NCBI GenBank assembly: GCA_964559455.1
Contig: CAZLHO010000003.1
Coordinates: 58,822 to 122,821 of the forward strand
Direction: 5' to 3'
DNA length: 64,000 nt
Source of the DNA: CAZLHO01 sp964559455
GTDB lineage: Bacteria > Krumholzibacteriota > Krumholzibacteriia > LZORAL124-64-63
The notes beneath the pieces were generated by a model. That model did not search any database, had not been told where the DNA came from, and worked only from the letters and a program-made list of their open reading frames with translations. The translations under genes and the position numbers were made by a program. Below are positions 38,832 through 47,991 of this stretch, in pieces (within the stretch, counting starts at the first letter, position 1; each line of letters opens with the position of its first letter).

Positions 38832-39856
38832 TCGTCCACGAACTCGATCCCCTGCGCGATCCCCGCTGGCCGCGGTTCCTCGACCGGCAGGCCGCGGCGT
38901 CGATCTTCCACGGCCGGGGCTGGCTGACGGCGCTGCGCCGCAGCTACGGTTTCGAGCCCGTCGTCCTGACGACGACGCCGGCGGGACGCGAGCTCGACGA
39001 CGGGATCGCGCTCTGCCGCGTGAACAGCCGCCTGACCGGTCGCCGGCTGGTCTCGCTGCCGTTTTCGGACCACTGCCAGCCGCTGTGCCAAGATGCCGGT
39101 GCCGCGGCCGCGCTGGCCGCCGGCCTGACGGCCATGGTCGACGGCGGCGGCTGGCGGCGCTGCGAGCTGCGGCCCCTGGAGCCGGTCCCCTTCCCGGCGT
39201 CCCTGGCGCCCGGCGAGACCTTCCGCTTCCACGCGCTCGACCTGACGCCGGACGAGGACGCGCTCTGGTCGGGCTTGCACAAGACGGCCGTCCGTCAGAT
39301 GATCGGCCGCGGCGAGCGGGAGGATCTCCAGGTGAGCGCGGGCCGCGACGCCCGGCATATCGACCTCTTCTACGAGCTGCTGCTCAAGACCCGCCGCAAG
39401 CATCGGTTGCCGCCGCAGCCGCGGAGCTGGTTCCGGAACCTGGCCGCCTGCCTCGGCGACGCGGTCGGCTTCCGCGTGGCGCTGAAGGACGAACGCCCGG
39501 TGGCGGCGATCGTCACGACCCGGTATCGGGACGTCGTCACGCACAAGTACGGCTGTTCCGACGCGGCCTTCAGCGGCCTGGGCGGCACCCAGCTGCTGCT
39601 GTGGCGGGCCATGCTCGAGGGTCGGGCCGAGGGCGCCCGGGTCTTCGACATGGGCCGCAGCGATCCGGAGAACGAAGGGCTCGTCCGCTTCAAACGCCGC
39701 TGGGGCGCCGCGGAGCGGGAGATCGTCTACCTGGGCTACCCGGCGGCGGAATCCGGCGGCGGTCGCTTGACCGGCCTGGCCGGCGCCGTCTTCGCCCGCC
39801 TGCCCGATCCGTTGCTGGAGGCTGCCGGCAGGCTGCTGTACCGACACGTCGGCTGA
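38828..39856 (+). CDS. FemAB-like GNAT acyltransferase (exosortase-locus type)
   Basis: 342 residues from GTG 38828, preceded by GGAGGTGGGG and overlapping the flippase stop codon. The fold is of the FemAB/BioF2-like GNAT type: [63 protein letters not shown] and [21 protein letters not shown]. Proteins with these segments occur in XrtA/PEP-CTERM exopolysaccharide loci, where they may attach an amino acid or acyl group to the glycan. The substrate is unproven. It is within the export operon. Confidence 0.8.
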   Translation: MIVHELDPLRDPRWPRFLDRQAAASIFHGRGWLTALRRSYGFEPVVLTTTPAGRELDDGIALCRVNSRLTGRRLVSLPFSDHCQPLCQDAGAAAALAAGLTAMVDGGGWRRCELRPLEPVPFPASLAPGETFRFHALDLTPDEDALWSGLHKTAVRQMIGRGEREDLQVSAGRDARHIDLFYELLLKTRRKHRLPPQPRSWFRNLAACLGDAVGFRVALKDERPVAAIVTTRYRDVVTHKYGCSDAAFSGLGGTQLLLWRAMLEGRAEGARVFDMGRSDPENEGLVRFKRRWGAAEREIVYLGYPAAESGGGRLTGLAGAVFARLPDPLLEAAGRLLYRHVG

Positions 39857-39866
39857 GGAGAGGACC

Positions 39867-40361
39867 ATGGCCTACACGCGCGACGCCCGGCCCTTGAGCG
39901 CCGGTGACCGCCTCTGGATGCTGCGCAAGCGCCTGGCCAAGATCGGCGGCCGCTTCTGGCCCATGCTGGGGATGCGTCTGCGCTGCCTGCGCGGCGCCGG
40001 CTACGTCATCGGCCGCGAGGTCTATATCGGCGAGGACTTCATGGTGACCGACCTTCTCGAGGACCGGAGCCCCTCGCTGTTCGTGGGCGACCGCGTGGCG
40101 ATCGCCCAGCGCGTGACGATCGTCACCGCGTCGGACCCGAACTGGTCGCGTCTCTACCCCCATGTGCGCATCGAACGGGCGCCGGTGCGCATCGAGGACG
40201 ACGCCTGGATCGGCGCCGGCGTCATCATCCTGCCGGGCGTGACCGTCGGCGCGGGCGCGATCGTCGCCGCCGGAGCCGTCGTGAATCGCGACGTGCCGCC
40301 GTTGACCGTGGTCGGCGGAGTGCCCGCCCGCACCATCAAGAAGCTGGACGTGGAACTGTGA
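39867..40361 (+). CDS. Hexapeptide-repeat acyltransferase
   Basis: 164 residues. The C-terminal half forms a left-handed beta-helix of hexapeptide repeats ([22 protein letters not shown], then [10 protein letters not shown]), as in maltose/serine O-acetyltransferases. It probably O-acetylates a sugar of the polysaccharide. ATG 39867 follows GAGGAG. The GTG of the following glycosyltransferase gene overlaps its stop. Confidence 0.88.
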   Translation: MAYTRDARPLSAGDRLWMLRKRLAKIGGRFWPMLGMRLRCLRGAGYVIGREVYIGEDFMVTDLLEDRSPSLFVGDRVAIAQRVTIVTASDPNWSRLYPHVRIERAPVRIEDDAWIGAGVIILPGVTVGAGAIVAAGAVVNRDVPPLTVVGGVPARTIKKLDVEL

Positions 40362-41554
40362 GCGACAAGCGACGCATCGCGATGGTGGCCTACACCTTCT
40401 TCGCGCCGGACGCCAGGGTCCGCCGCCACGTCAAGGCCCTGCTCGAGGCCGGCTACGCCGTCGACGTCTTCTGCCTGCGCAATCCCGACGGGGACGGCGT
40501 GCCGCCCACGCCCGGGCTCGAATTCTTCTATCCCCGCTTCCGACGCTACGACAAGACCAGCCAGCTGAACGTCGTGACGGAGTACCTGCTCTTCGCCCTG
40601 ATCTGCGGGGCGCGCCTGCTGCGGCATCAGCTGGGCGGTCGCCGCTACGCCCTGGTCCACGTCAACAACATGCCGAATTTCCTGGTCTTCGCGGCCTTGC
40701 CCCTGCGCCTGTTCGGCGTGCCCGTGCTGCTGGACATCCACGACACGATGCCCGAGATCTACCAGGACCGCTTCGCCGTCGGCCCCGGGCATCCCGTGAT
40801 CCGGATGCTGCGGCTCGAGGAGCGGCTGTCGATGGCGGCGGCCGGATTCGTGATGACCACGGAGCACACCAAGTGGGAGCGGCTGTTGCGGAACGGCCTG
40901 CGGCGCGGGAAGTCGGCCGTGACCCTGAACCTGCCCGACGCCGACCTCTTCCCCGACCTGCCGGTGCCCGCAGCGCCGCCGGCGGGCGACGGCTTCCGGC
41001 TGATCTACCACGGGACCTTCGCCCGACGCCTGGGCCTGGACCTGGCCGTCCGGGCCGTGGCCCGGGTCCGCGACCGGATCCCCGGCCTGCGCTTCGACAT
41101 CATCGGCGACGGCGAGCAGCGCTCCGAGCTCGAGGCCCTGGTCGCCGAGCTGGACGTCGCCGACGTGGTGCGCCTGAGCCCGGGCTTCGTGCCCACCTGC
41201 GATCTGCCCGCCATGGTGCGCGGGGCGGACCTGGCGCTGATCCCCTCGCGCAACACGATCGGCACGAGCCTGATGCTGCCGACCAAGATGCTGGAATACG
41301 TCTGCATGGGAATCCCCTGCCTGACCGTGCCCACGCCGACGATCACGCACTACTTCGACGAGCGGGCGGCGTATTTCGTGCCGACCGAGGACGTCGCGGC
41401 CATCGCCGACGGGATCGTCCGGCTTCACGCCGACCCGGAACGGCGGCTGGCCCTGGCCCGGTCCGCCAAGCGTTTCTTCGCCGACCACGATTTCGCCGCG
41501 GAGCGCAGGCGCTACCTGGACTGCGTGGCGCGGATGTCGGGAGGAGAGTCGTGA
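40358..41554 (+). CDS. Glycosyltransferase family 4
   Basis: 398 residues. Start GTG 40358 (GTGA overlap). Visible are [59 protein letters not shown] and [17 protein letters not shown]. The HDxMPE-type segment is frequent in glycosyltransferases of exosortase-associated exopolysaccharide loci. The stop overlaps the deacetylase start by four bases. Donor unknown. Confidence 0.86.
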   Translation: MSDKRRIAMVAYTFFAPDARVRRHVKALLEAGYAVDVFCLRNPDGDGVPPTPGLEFFYPRFRRYDKTSQLNVVTEYLLFALICGARLLRHQLGGRRYALVHVNNMPNFLVFAALPLRLFGVPVLLDIHDTMPEIYQDRFAVGPGHPVIRMLRLEERLSMAAAGFVMTTEHTKWERLLRNGLRRGKSAVTLNLPDADLFPDLPVPAAPPAGDGFRLIYHGTFARRLGLDLAVRAVARVRDRIPGLRFDIIGDGEQRSELEALVAELDVADVVRLSPGFVPTCDLPAMVRGADLALIPSRNTIGTSLMLPTKMLEYVCMGIPCLTVPTPTITHYFDERAAYFVPTEDVAAIADGIVRLHADPERRLALARSAKRFFADHDFAAERRRYLDCVARMSGGES

Positions 41555-42891
41555 GCGTCGCCAGCCTGCACGAACGCTTCCGCATCGCCGGGGAGCCGCG
41601 CCTGGACAGCGCCGGGCCGGGGCACGGCGACGCCGGCTTCTTCGCCTTCGGCCCGGACGCCCTGGGCTTCGGGCGCCTTTCCGGACTCAGCCCCGCGTCG
41701 CGGGCGGACGCGCCGTTGCCCGACGCCTTGAGCCGCGTCGAACTGTCCCCCGACGGCTGCCGCCTGCCCTTCGATCTCGACGAGGTCGTCGAGGCCCTGC
41801 GCCGCGAGCGGCACGCCGGCAGCGCCGGCGAGACCCAGGTCGCCGCGGGCCGGCGCTCGTTGCTGCGCACGCTCTACTATGCGGTTCGTCCCCTTTTGCC
41901 GGTGGACGTGCGCAAGCATCTGCAGCGCGTCTTTCTCTCGGGTTGGCGGCGGATCCCGTTCCCGGCCTGGCCCGTCGACGCCAGCGTCGACCTGATCCTG
42001 GAGCGTGCGCTCGAGTTGGCGATCAAGGCGTCGGGTGAGGGTTCCGTTCCCTTCATCTGGTTCTGGCCCGAGGGCCGCAGCGGCTGCCTGACCCTGACCC
42101 ACGACGTCGAGACGGCCGACGGCCTGGCCGCCTGCCCCGACATGATGAACCGCGACGCCGCGCGGGGCTTCCGGGCCTCCTACCAGCTGGTGCCCGAGAA
42201 GTATCCGGTGGAGTTCGGCCACCTGGACGCTTTCCGGCAGGGCGGCTGCGAGATCAACGTCCACGGCCTGAGCCACGACGGGCTGCTCTTCCGCGACCGC
42301 GCGACGTTCCGCGAGCGGGTCGGCGCCATGCGCGGCTACGCCGAGCGCTGGGGGGCGCGCGGTTTCCGGTCCCCGGTGCTGTACCGCAACCTCGAATGGT
42401 TCGACGAACTGCCCTTCGACTACGACATGTCGGTGCCGAACACCGCCCGCCTGGATCCGCAGCGGGGAGGCTGCTGCACGGTCTTTCCCTACTTCGTGGG
42501 GAACGTCCTCGAGATCCCGTTGACGACGACCCAGGACTACTCCCTGATCCACGTCCTGGGCCGCGGCGACGCCGGGCTTTGGCGCGATCAGACGGAACGG
42601 ATCCTGGCGCGCCACGGTCTGATCAGCGTGAATACCCATCCCGACTATCTCGCCGACAAGGCCGGCCGCGCGATCTACGCCGAGCTCCTGGACCTGCTCG
42701 CCCACCTGCGGGACGAGCGGAACCTCTGGGCGGCCCTGCCCGGGGAGATCGAGGCCTGGTGGCGGCGGCGCGCTGCGATGAGGCCCGTGCGCCGGGACGG
42801 CGAATGGGCGATCGAGGGGCCCCGGGACGAGCGCGCCCGCGTGGCCCTGGCCCGCAGCGGTACGCACGGTCTGGAGTTCGAGATCGTCTAG
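41551..42891 (+). CDS. Polysaccharide deacetylase-like protein
   Basis: 446 residues from GTG 41551 (overlapping the upstream stop). The NodB-type metal site is visible: LTHDVETADG near 183 supplies the aspartates and NVHGLSHDG near 236 the two histidines. RGFRSPVLYRN and ISVNTHPDYL complete the fold. The first 150 residues form an unrecognised extension. It would remove N-acetyl groups from a glycan. Deacetylases are standard in XrtA-type loci, and this one sits between a glycosyltransferase and the AAA-SPOR gene. There is no signal peptide, so cytoplasmic action or non-classical export must be assumed. Confidence 0.82.
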   Translation: MSVASLHERFRIAGEPRLDSAGPGHGDAGFFAFGPDALGFGRLSGLSPASRADAPLPDALSRVELSPDGCRLPFDLDEVVEALRRERHAGSAGETQVAAGRRSLLRTLYYAVRPLLPVDVRKHLQRVFLSGWRRIPFPAWPVDASVDLILERALELAIKASGEGSVPFIWFWPEGRSGCLTLTHDVETADGLAACPDMMNRDAARGFRASYQLVPEKYPVEFGHLDAFRQGGCEINVHGLSHDGLLFRDRATFRERVGAMRGYAERWGARGFRSPVLYRNLEWFDELPFDYDMSVPNTARLDPQRGGCCTVFPYFVGNVLEIPLTTTQDYSLIHVLGRGDAGLWRDQTERILARHGLISVNTHPDYLADKAGRAIYAELLDLLAHLRDERNLWAALPGEIEAWWRRRAAMRPVRRDGEWAIEGPRDERARVALARSGTHGLEFEIV

Positions 42892-43003
42892 CCTCAGCGG
42901 TGCGGCGTCCTCGTTGTTGCCCGGAGCCCGCCGCTCGGCTAGATTCTGTTGCGCGACCATCGGCGCCGGACATCGACGGCGGGCCCCTTCGATTCGAGGA
43001 AGC

Positions 43004-44575
43004 ATGTACCTGGAACACTTCGGACTCTCGGCATCGCCGTTCATGCTCGGGCCCGAGACCCGCTTCGCCTATTCATCCACCGCCTACGGCGAGACGATGG
43101 CGCACCTCCTCTACGGATTGGAGGGCGGCGAGGAGATCGTCCTGATCACCGGGGAGATCGGCACCGGCAAGACGCTGGCCCTGCACTGCCTGATCGAGAA
43201 CCTCAATCCCCTCTACCGGATCGCGTTCATCAACGTCACGGACCTGAACTTCAACGAGTTCCTGAAGCTCGTTCTCGCGGAGCTCGATCTCGAGATCGCC
43301 GGCGGCGCCGACCGCGCCGATCTGCTGACAGCCCTGCGCCGGGAACTGGTGGCCAGCCGATCGCGCGCGGCAAAGATCCTGCTGATCGTCGACGAAGCCC
43401 AGAACCTCGAGATGCAGATTCTCGAGGATCTCAGGATGCTGACGAACCTCGCCCAGCCCGGCGCCCAGGCCCTGCAGATCGTGTTCTCGGGGCAACCTTC
43501 GCTGGCCGCGAAAATCGACCATCCGGAGCTGGCCCAGCTCAAGCAGCGCATCAGGGTGCGCTATGAACTGGAGCCGCTTTCCCGCGACGAGATCGCGGAC
43601 TACATCACCCACCGCATGCAGGTGGCGGGCGCCAGCTTGGATCCCTTCGCGCGCTCGGCCGTCGACCGCATCTTTGTCCTGAGCGGCGGGATCCCGCGGC
43701 TGGTGAACTTCCTGGCCGACGGCGCCCTGCTCTCGGCCTTCGTCTCCGGCAGGAGCAAGGTGACCGCCGAGGATGTCGAGGACCGCGACCTCGCCCGCGC
43801 CTCTGCGGCGGCCCGGGTGTCCATCTCGCCGCCCTCGCCGGCGACGGAATCGCTCCCGGGCGGCAAGAGCGTCGAACCAGCGGGCCCGCCGCCGGAACCC
43901 GAGCCGGAGCCCGACCCGGAGCCCGACCCGGAACCCGAGCCCGAACGATCCGTCCCCCTGGCCGTGCGCCGCCCCCGTCGGGGAGGGGCCGGACGCGTCC
44001 TGGGCGTGGCGGCCGCGATCCTGGTCCTGGCCGCGGCGGCCTGGTTCTTCCGCGCCGGACTGGCCGACCTCTACGCGGGCCTGCGCGGGTCCGGGCCGGC
44101 GCCCGTCGCCGTCCAGCCGGTCCCGGACATCCCCAGCGACGTCGTGCCCGACGACGCACTCGACGAGGAGAGGGACGCCGCTGTCGACACGGCCGTCGCC
44201 GACGATACCGAGACCGACACGTCGGCGCCGACCGTCGTCCCGGCCGGGAACGAGGCCGAACCCGCCGCCGAATCCATCGCCGCGACACCCGAAGAGACCC
44301 CGCCGGCGGCGACCGCCGCCGCGCCCGCGCCCCTGGCGCCGGGCTTCTACATCCATGTCGGCTCGTTCCTGGATCCGGTCCGGGCCGAGGCCTACCGGCT
44401 GCGGCTGGAGGGCTCCGGCCACCCCACCGTCGTGCGCGACCGGAGCTTCGACGGCAGCCTCTGGCACCGGGTCTACGTGGGCCCCTTCGTCGACCTCGGC
44501 GCCGCCCGCGAGGCCGAGCTCGTCCTGAAGCGCGAGCACGCGATCACCTACACGATGATCCACGAGATCGGATGA
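43004..44575 (+). CDS. ExeA/XrtA-associated AAA ATPase fused to a C-terminal SPOR domain
   Basis: 523 residues. ATG 43004 follows GAGGAAGC. The N-terminal AAA domain opens MYLEHFGLSASPF, with Walker A GEIGTGKTLAL near 50 and Walker B LLIVDEAQNLE near 128; SGGIPRLVNFLADGAL belongs to the family's lid. A Pro/Glu/Asp-rich stretch (about 292-318, PEPEPEP pattern) is followed by one membrane helix (about 328-348) and a disordered region. The last 80 residues form a SPOR domain (FYIHVGSFLDPVRAEAYRLRL ... WHRVYVGPF) that binds glycan strands lacking stem peptides. It is related to the ATPase of exosortase-A loci and ExeA. The SPOR fusion would tie export to the peptidoglycan. Confidence 0.88.
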   Translation: MYLEHFGLSASPFMLGPETRFAYSSTAYGETMAHLLYGLEGGEEIVLITGEIGTGKTLALHCLIENLNPLYRIAFINVTDLNFNEFLKLVLAELDLEIAGGADRADLLTALRRELVASRSRAAKILLIVDEAQNLEMQILEDLRMLTNLAQPGAQALQIVFSGQPSLAAKIDHPELAQLKQRIRVRYELEPLSRDEIADYITHRMQVAGASLDPFARSAVDRIFVLSGGIPRLVNFLADGALLSAFVSGRSKVTAEDVEDRDLARASAAARVSISPPSPATESLPGGKSVEPAGPPPEPEPEPDPEPDPEPEPERSVPLAVRRPRRGGAGRVLGVAAAILVLAAAAWFFRAGLADLYAGLRGSGPAPVAVQPVPDIPSDVVPDDALDEERDAAVDTAVADDTETDTSAPTVVPAGNEAEPAAESIAATPEETPPAATAAAPAPLAPGFYIHVGSFLDPVRAEAYRLRLEGSGHPTVVRDRSFDGSLWHRVYVGPFVDLGAAREAELVLKREHAITYTMIHEIG

Positions 44576-44578
44576 GGC

Positions 44579-45769
44579 ATGGGGACTGCTGACGGGACAT
44601 CCTCCCTGCGCGTCGCCCAGCTGATCGAGACCCTGGACATGGGCGGCGCCGAGCGCCTGGCGGTCCAGATCGCGAACGCCCGCGCCGCGGCGGGCGACGC
44701 CTCGCACCTCTACGTCCTGACCGATCCGGGCCCTCTCTCCGCCGCCATCGCTCCCGAGGTGCGCGTGCGCTACTTCGGCTATCGCCGGGTGCCGATCGGT
44801 CGGCCCTGGGCCTTTCTGGTCTCGCTGCGCCGCGGCTGGCGGCTGCTTTCGGAGCAGGCGGCCCGCGACGGGATCGCGATCATCCAGACCCACCTGCCGG
44901 CGGCAAACTTCTGGGGTCTGCTCCTGCAATGGCGGGGACGCTGCGCCGCGGTCCCCACCGTGCACAACAACCGGGAGTTCGACTACGGCGAGGCCGACGC
45001 CCCGCTGCGCCGCCGCCTGCGTCGACGCGCCTACGCCGAGATGCTGCGCCGCTGCCCCGCAATCGTCGCGGTCAGCGAACGGGTGCGCGCCTCGCTGCTG
45101 ACCGAGCTGGGCGCGGCCGACCCCGGTCCCGAACGCCTGCTGTCGGTGCCCAACGGCGTGCCCGAACCGCCGCCGCGCGACGACGCCTACCGCGCCGCCG
45201 TGCGCGAGCGCCACGGCGTCGGCGCCGACGAGTCCCTGGTCCTGGCCGCGGGCCGGCACTGCGAGCAGAAGGATTTCCGCACCCTGGTCGAGGCCGCCGC
45301 CCGGCTGCGCGATCGCGGCGTGTCCTGCCGGGTGCTGATCGCCGGCGACGGCCCGCTGCGCGCCGACCTGCGCCGGCGCGCGCGGCGCCTGGGTCTCGAG
45401 AGCGTCGTGCTTTTTCCCGGCAACGTGGACGACCTGGGCGACCTGATGCAGGCCGCGGACATCTTCGTGCTCTCCTCGCTCTGGGAGGGCCTGCCCCTGG
45501 TCCTGCTCGAGGCCATGGCGGCCGCCCTGCCCGTGGTCGGCACCCGCATCGACGGCATCGGCGAGATCCTGCGCGACGGCGAGACCGGTCGCCTGGTCTC
45601 GCCCGCCGATCCGGAGGTCATGGCCGACGCCGTCGCCGAGCTGCTGGCCGACCCTCAGCGGCGACGGGCCCTCGGCGAGGGGGGACGCGACCTGGTGCGG
45701 GAACGCTTTTCCTTCGCCCGCGTCGACCGCGACCTGGCGGCGCTGTACCATCGCATCGCCGGCGTCTGA
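44579..45769 (+). CDS. Glycosyltransferase family 4
   Basis: 396 residues. AQLIETLDMGGAERLAVQIAN, IQTHLPAANFWGLLL, VLAAGRHCEQKDFRTLVEAA and EGLPLVLLEAMAAALPVVGT identify a GT4 enzyme. ATG 44579 lies three bases after the ATPase gene. It is the last gene of the polysaccharide run before the menaquinone genes. Confidence 0.88.
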   Translation: MGTADGTSSLRVAQLIETLDMGGAERLAVQIANARAAAGDASHLYVLTDPGPLSAAIAPEVRVRYFGYRRVPIGRPWAFLVSLRRGWRLLSEQAARDGIAIIQTHLPAANFWGLLLQWRGRCAAVPTVHNNREFDYGEADAPLRRRLRRRAYAEMLRRCPAIVAVSERVRASLLTELGAADPGPERLLSVPNGVPEPPPRDDAYRAAVRERHGVGADESLVLAAGRHCEQKDFRTLVEAAARLRDRGVSCRVLIAGDGPLRADLRRRARRLGLESVVLFPGNVDDLGDLMQAADIFVLSSLWEGLPLVLLEAMAAALPVVGTRIDGIGEILRDGETGRLVSPADPEVMADAVAELLADPQRRRALGEGGRDLVRERFSFARVDRDLAALYHRIAGV

Positions 45770-45814
45770 GCCGCTTCGTCCCGAACACCGCCCGCGTCCG
45801 AACCGAGGACCGCC

Positions 45815-46669
45815 ATGCCCCTGCGCATCGCCAACGTCGCCTTCCTGAACACGCGCCCTCTCGTGGCTGGTCTGGCCGACGATCCCGGGGTGGAGCTGGT
45901 CGCCGACCTGCCCAGCCGCCTGGGCGCCCTGCTCGACGAGGACCGGGCCGACGTGGCCATGCTCCCGGTCGTCGAGCACCTGCGCGGGGTCGGCGCCTGC
46001 CTGGTGCCGGGGGCGGCCATCGCGGCCCGGGGGCCCGTGGCCAGCGTCAAGCTCTTCCACCGGGGCGACGCCGCGGGGCTGGACCGCGTGGTCGTCGATC
46101 GGGGCAGCCGCACCAGCGCCGCCCTGCTCCGGGTGCTGCTGGACGAGCGGCACGGCGTCCGCCCCGATTTCGTCGAGGTGGCGCCCGATCCACGCGATCC
46201 CCTGGCCGGCGCCGACGGCGCGCTGGTCATCGGCGACCGCTGCTTCGCGGTCGAGGGGGCGCTGCGGCGGTCCGGCCGGCTGGGCCGCGACCTGTCGGCC
46301 ATGGACCTGGGCGAGGCCTGGCACGCGATGACGGGCCTGCCCTTCGTCTTCGCCGCCTGGGTCGTGGGCGAGGGTTTCGCCCGGCGGGCCGGCGATGACG
46401 GACTACGCACCCTGACGGCGATGCTGCAGCGGGCCCGCAACGCCGGGCTGGCGACCCTGGACGCGATCGCCGACCGGGCCGCCGCCGAGGGGCATGTCGG
46501 CCCCGGCGGGGAGCCCTCGGCGGCCGCCCTGCGCCGCTACTACCGCGACAACCTGGATTTCGACCTCGGCGACGAGGAGCTGGCGGGCCTGGCGCGCTTC
46601 CGCGACCTGGCCGCGGCGCGGGGGCTCTGCCCGGCGGACCGGCCGCTGCGGCTGGCGCCCGGCCCCTAG
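45815..46669 (+). CDS. mqnA: Chorismate dehydratase MqnA (futalosine pathway)
   Basis: 284 residues of the MqnA/MqnD family (type 2 periplasmic-binding fold). The signature VAFLNTRPLV near the start and DRGSRTSAALLRVLL are visible, along with ADVAMLPVVEHLR. MqnA converts chorismate to 3-enolpyruvylbenzoate, the first step of the futalosine route to menaquinone in the cytoplasm. ATG 45815 follows GAGG. mqnC lies 84 bases downstream, consistent with one operon. MqnD is a relative, but the start signature and the neighbour favour MqnA. Confidence 0.9.
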   Translation: MPLRIANVAFLNTRPLVAGLADDPGVELVADLPSRLGALLDEDRADVAMLPVVEHLRGVGACLVPGAAIAARGPVASVKLFHRGDAAGLDRVVVDRGSRTSAALLRVLLDERHGVRPDFVEVAPDPRDPLAGADGALVIGDRCFAVEGALRRSGRLGRDLSAMDLGEAWHAMTGLPFVFAAWVVGEGFARRAGDDGLRTLTAMLQRARNAGLATLDAIADRAAAEGHVGPGGEPSAAALRRYYRDNLDFDLGDEELAGLARFRDLAAARGLCPADRPLRLAPGP

Positions 46670-46753
46670 CAGGCGTTGGCGGCCGCGGCGCCCCGGACTT
46701 AGCTTTCCCCGACCGCGCACGACCGCGCGGCGCACCCCTCCGTGGAGGACCCG

Positions 46754-47920
46754 ATGGACGCCCGGACCCCGGAACCGACGACCGCCGCCATCGCCGACGC
46801 CGTGCCCCCGACCTCGTCGCCCGAGGCGCTGGAGATCCTGGCCGAGGCCGGTCGCCGCCGCCTCTCCGGCGGCGAGATCCTGCTGCTCTTCGAGGAGGCC
46901 GCCCTGCCCGACCTGGGCCGCGTCGCCCACGCCCTGCGCCTGGAGCGCGCCGACGCCGGCCTGGCCACCTACGTCGTCGACCGCAACGTCACCTACACGA
47001 ACCTCTGCTACGTCGACTGCGAGTTCTGCGCCTTCAACCGGCACAAGGGCGACGCGGACGCCTACCTGTTGGAGCCGGACGAGATCCGCGCCAAGGTCGC
47101 CAGCGTCTTCGCCGCCGGCGGCAACCAGATCCTGCTGCAGGGGGGCCACCACCCGACGCTGAAGATCGACTGGTACGAGGATCTGCTGCGCGACCTCAAG
47201 CGTGAGTTTCCGGAGCTGTGGGTGCACGGCTTCTCGCCGAACGAGGTGTTGCACGTGGCCAAGGTCACGCGCATCGCCACGCTCGAGGTCCTGAAGCGTC
47301 TGAGGGAGGCCGGCCTGGACTCGATCCCGGGCGGCGGCGCCGAGATCCTCAGCCCCCGCGTCCGCGAGCTGCTGGCCGCGCGCAAGACCACGGCCGACGA
47401 GTGGATCGCGATCATGGAGGAGGCCCACTTCCTGGGCCTGCCCACGACGGCGACCATGATGTTCGGCCACGTCGAGACCCTGGCCGAGCGGGTCGAGCAC
47501 CTGCTGCGCCTGCGCGAGAGCCAGGACAAGACCCGCGGCTATACAGCCTTCATCCCCTGGACCTTCCAGCCCGGCAACACCCCGCTGAGCCGCAAGCCGG
47601 AGCTGATGGCCGCCGTGACCGCCCGCGGCTACGCCGGCGCCCTGGACTACCTGCGCACCCTGGCGGTCTCGCGCATCGCCCTGGACAACTTCGCGAACAT
47701 CCAGGCCTCGTGGGTCACGCAGGGCAAGGCCGTGGGCCAACTGACCCTGCTCCACGGCGCCAACGACCTGGGCAGCACGATGATGGAGGAGAGCGTCGTC
47801 TCGGCCGCCGGCACGACCCACCCCCTGACCCGGACGGACCTGCACGAGATGATCCGCGGCGCCGGTTTCCGGCCCGCCCGGCGCGACAACGGCTACAACG
47901 TGCTCGAGCTCATCGACTGA
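46754..47920 (+). CDS. mqnC: Cyclic dehypoxanthine futalosine synthase MqnC (radical SAM)
   Basis: 388 residues. The radical SAM cluster motif is NLCYVDCEFCAFNRHKGD (CxxxCxxC), followed by GGNQILLQGGHHP and IPGGGAEILSPRVRE, all typical of MqnC. It cyclises dehypoxanthine futalosine using a 5'-deoxyadenosyl radical. ATG 46754 is preferred to GTG 46742 since GGAGGA lies just before it. It forms a pair with mqnA. The remaining genes of the pathway (mqnB, mqnD and mqnE) are not in the window. Confidence 0.93.
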   Translation: MDARTPEPTTAAIADAVPPTSSPEALEILAEAGRRRLSGGEILLLFEEAALPDLGRVAHALRLERADAGLATYVVDRNVTYTNLCYVDCEFCAFNRHKGDADAYLLEPDEIRAKVASVFAAGGNQILLQGGHHPTLKIDWYEDLLRDLKREFPELWVHGFSPNEVLHVAKVTRIATLEVLKRLREAGLDSIPGGGAEILSPRVRELLAARKTTADEWIAIMEEAHFLGLPTTATMMFGHVETLAERVEHLLRLRESQDKTRGYTAFIPWTFQPGNTPLSRKPELMAAVTARGYAGALDYLRTLAVSRIALDNFANIQASWVTQGKAVGQLTLLHGANDLGSTMMEESVVSAAGTTHPLTRTDLHEMIRGAGFRPARRDNGYNVLELID

Positions 47921-47942
47921 TCCGAGTTCGGGGAACGCGACG

Positions 47943-47972
47943 AGGCCGGCTTCCCGCGGGGGAGGCCGGCCT
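47943..47972 (+). terminator. Terminator between mqnC and the convergent gene
   Basis: AGGCCGGC pairs with GCCGGCCT around a loop that itself contains CCC-GCG-GGG. TCTCG follows. It lies 22 bases after the mqnC stop codon and 19 bases before the end of the minus-strand gene, so it may serve both. Confidence 0.6.
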
Positions 47973-47991
47973 TCTCGCGTGCGGCGGCGGC

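Noticed and set aside
43073..46324. A 1083-codon open frame on the minus strand across the AAA-SPOR, glycosyltransferase and mqnA genes
   Set aside because: It covers three recognisable plus-strand genes, and its composition (Q, H, D, G, R rich) fits no protein family.
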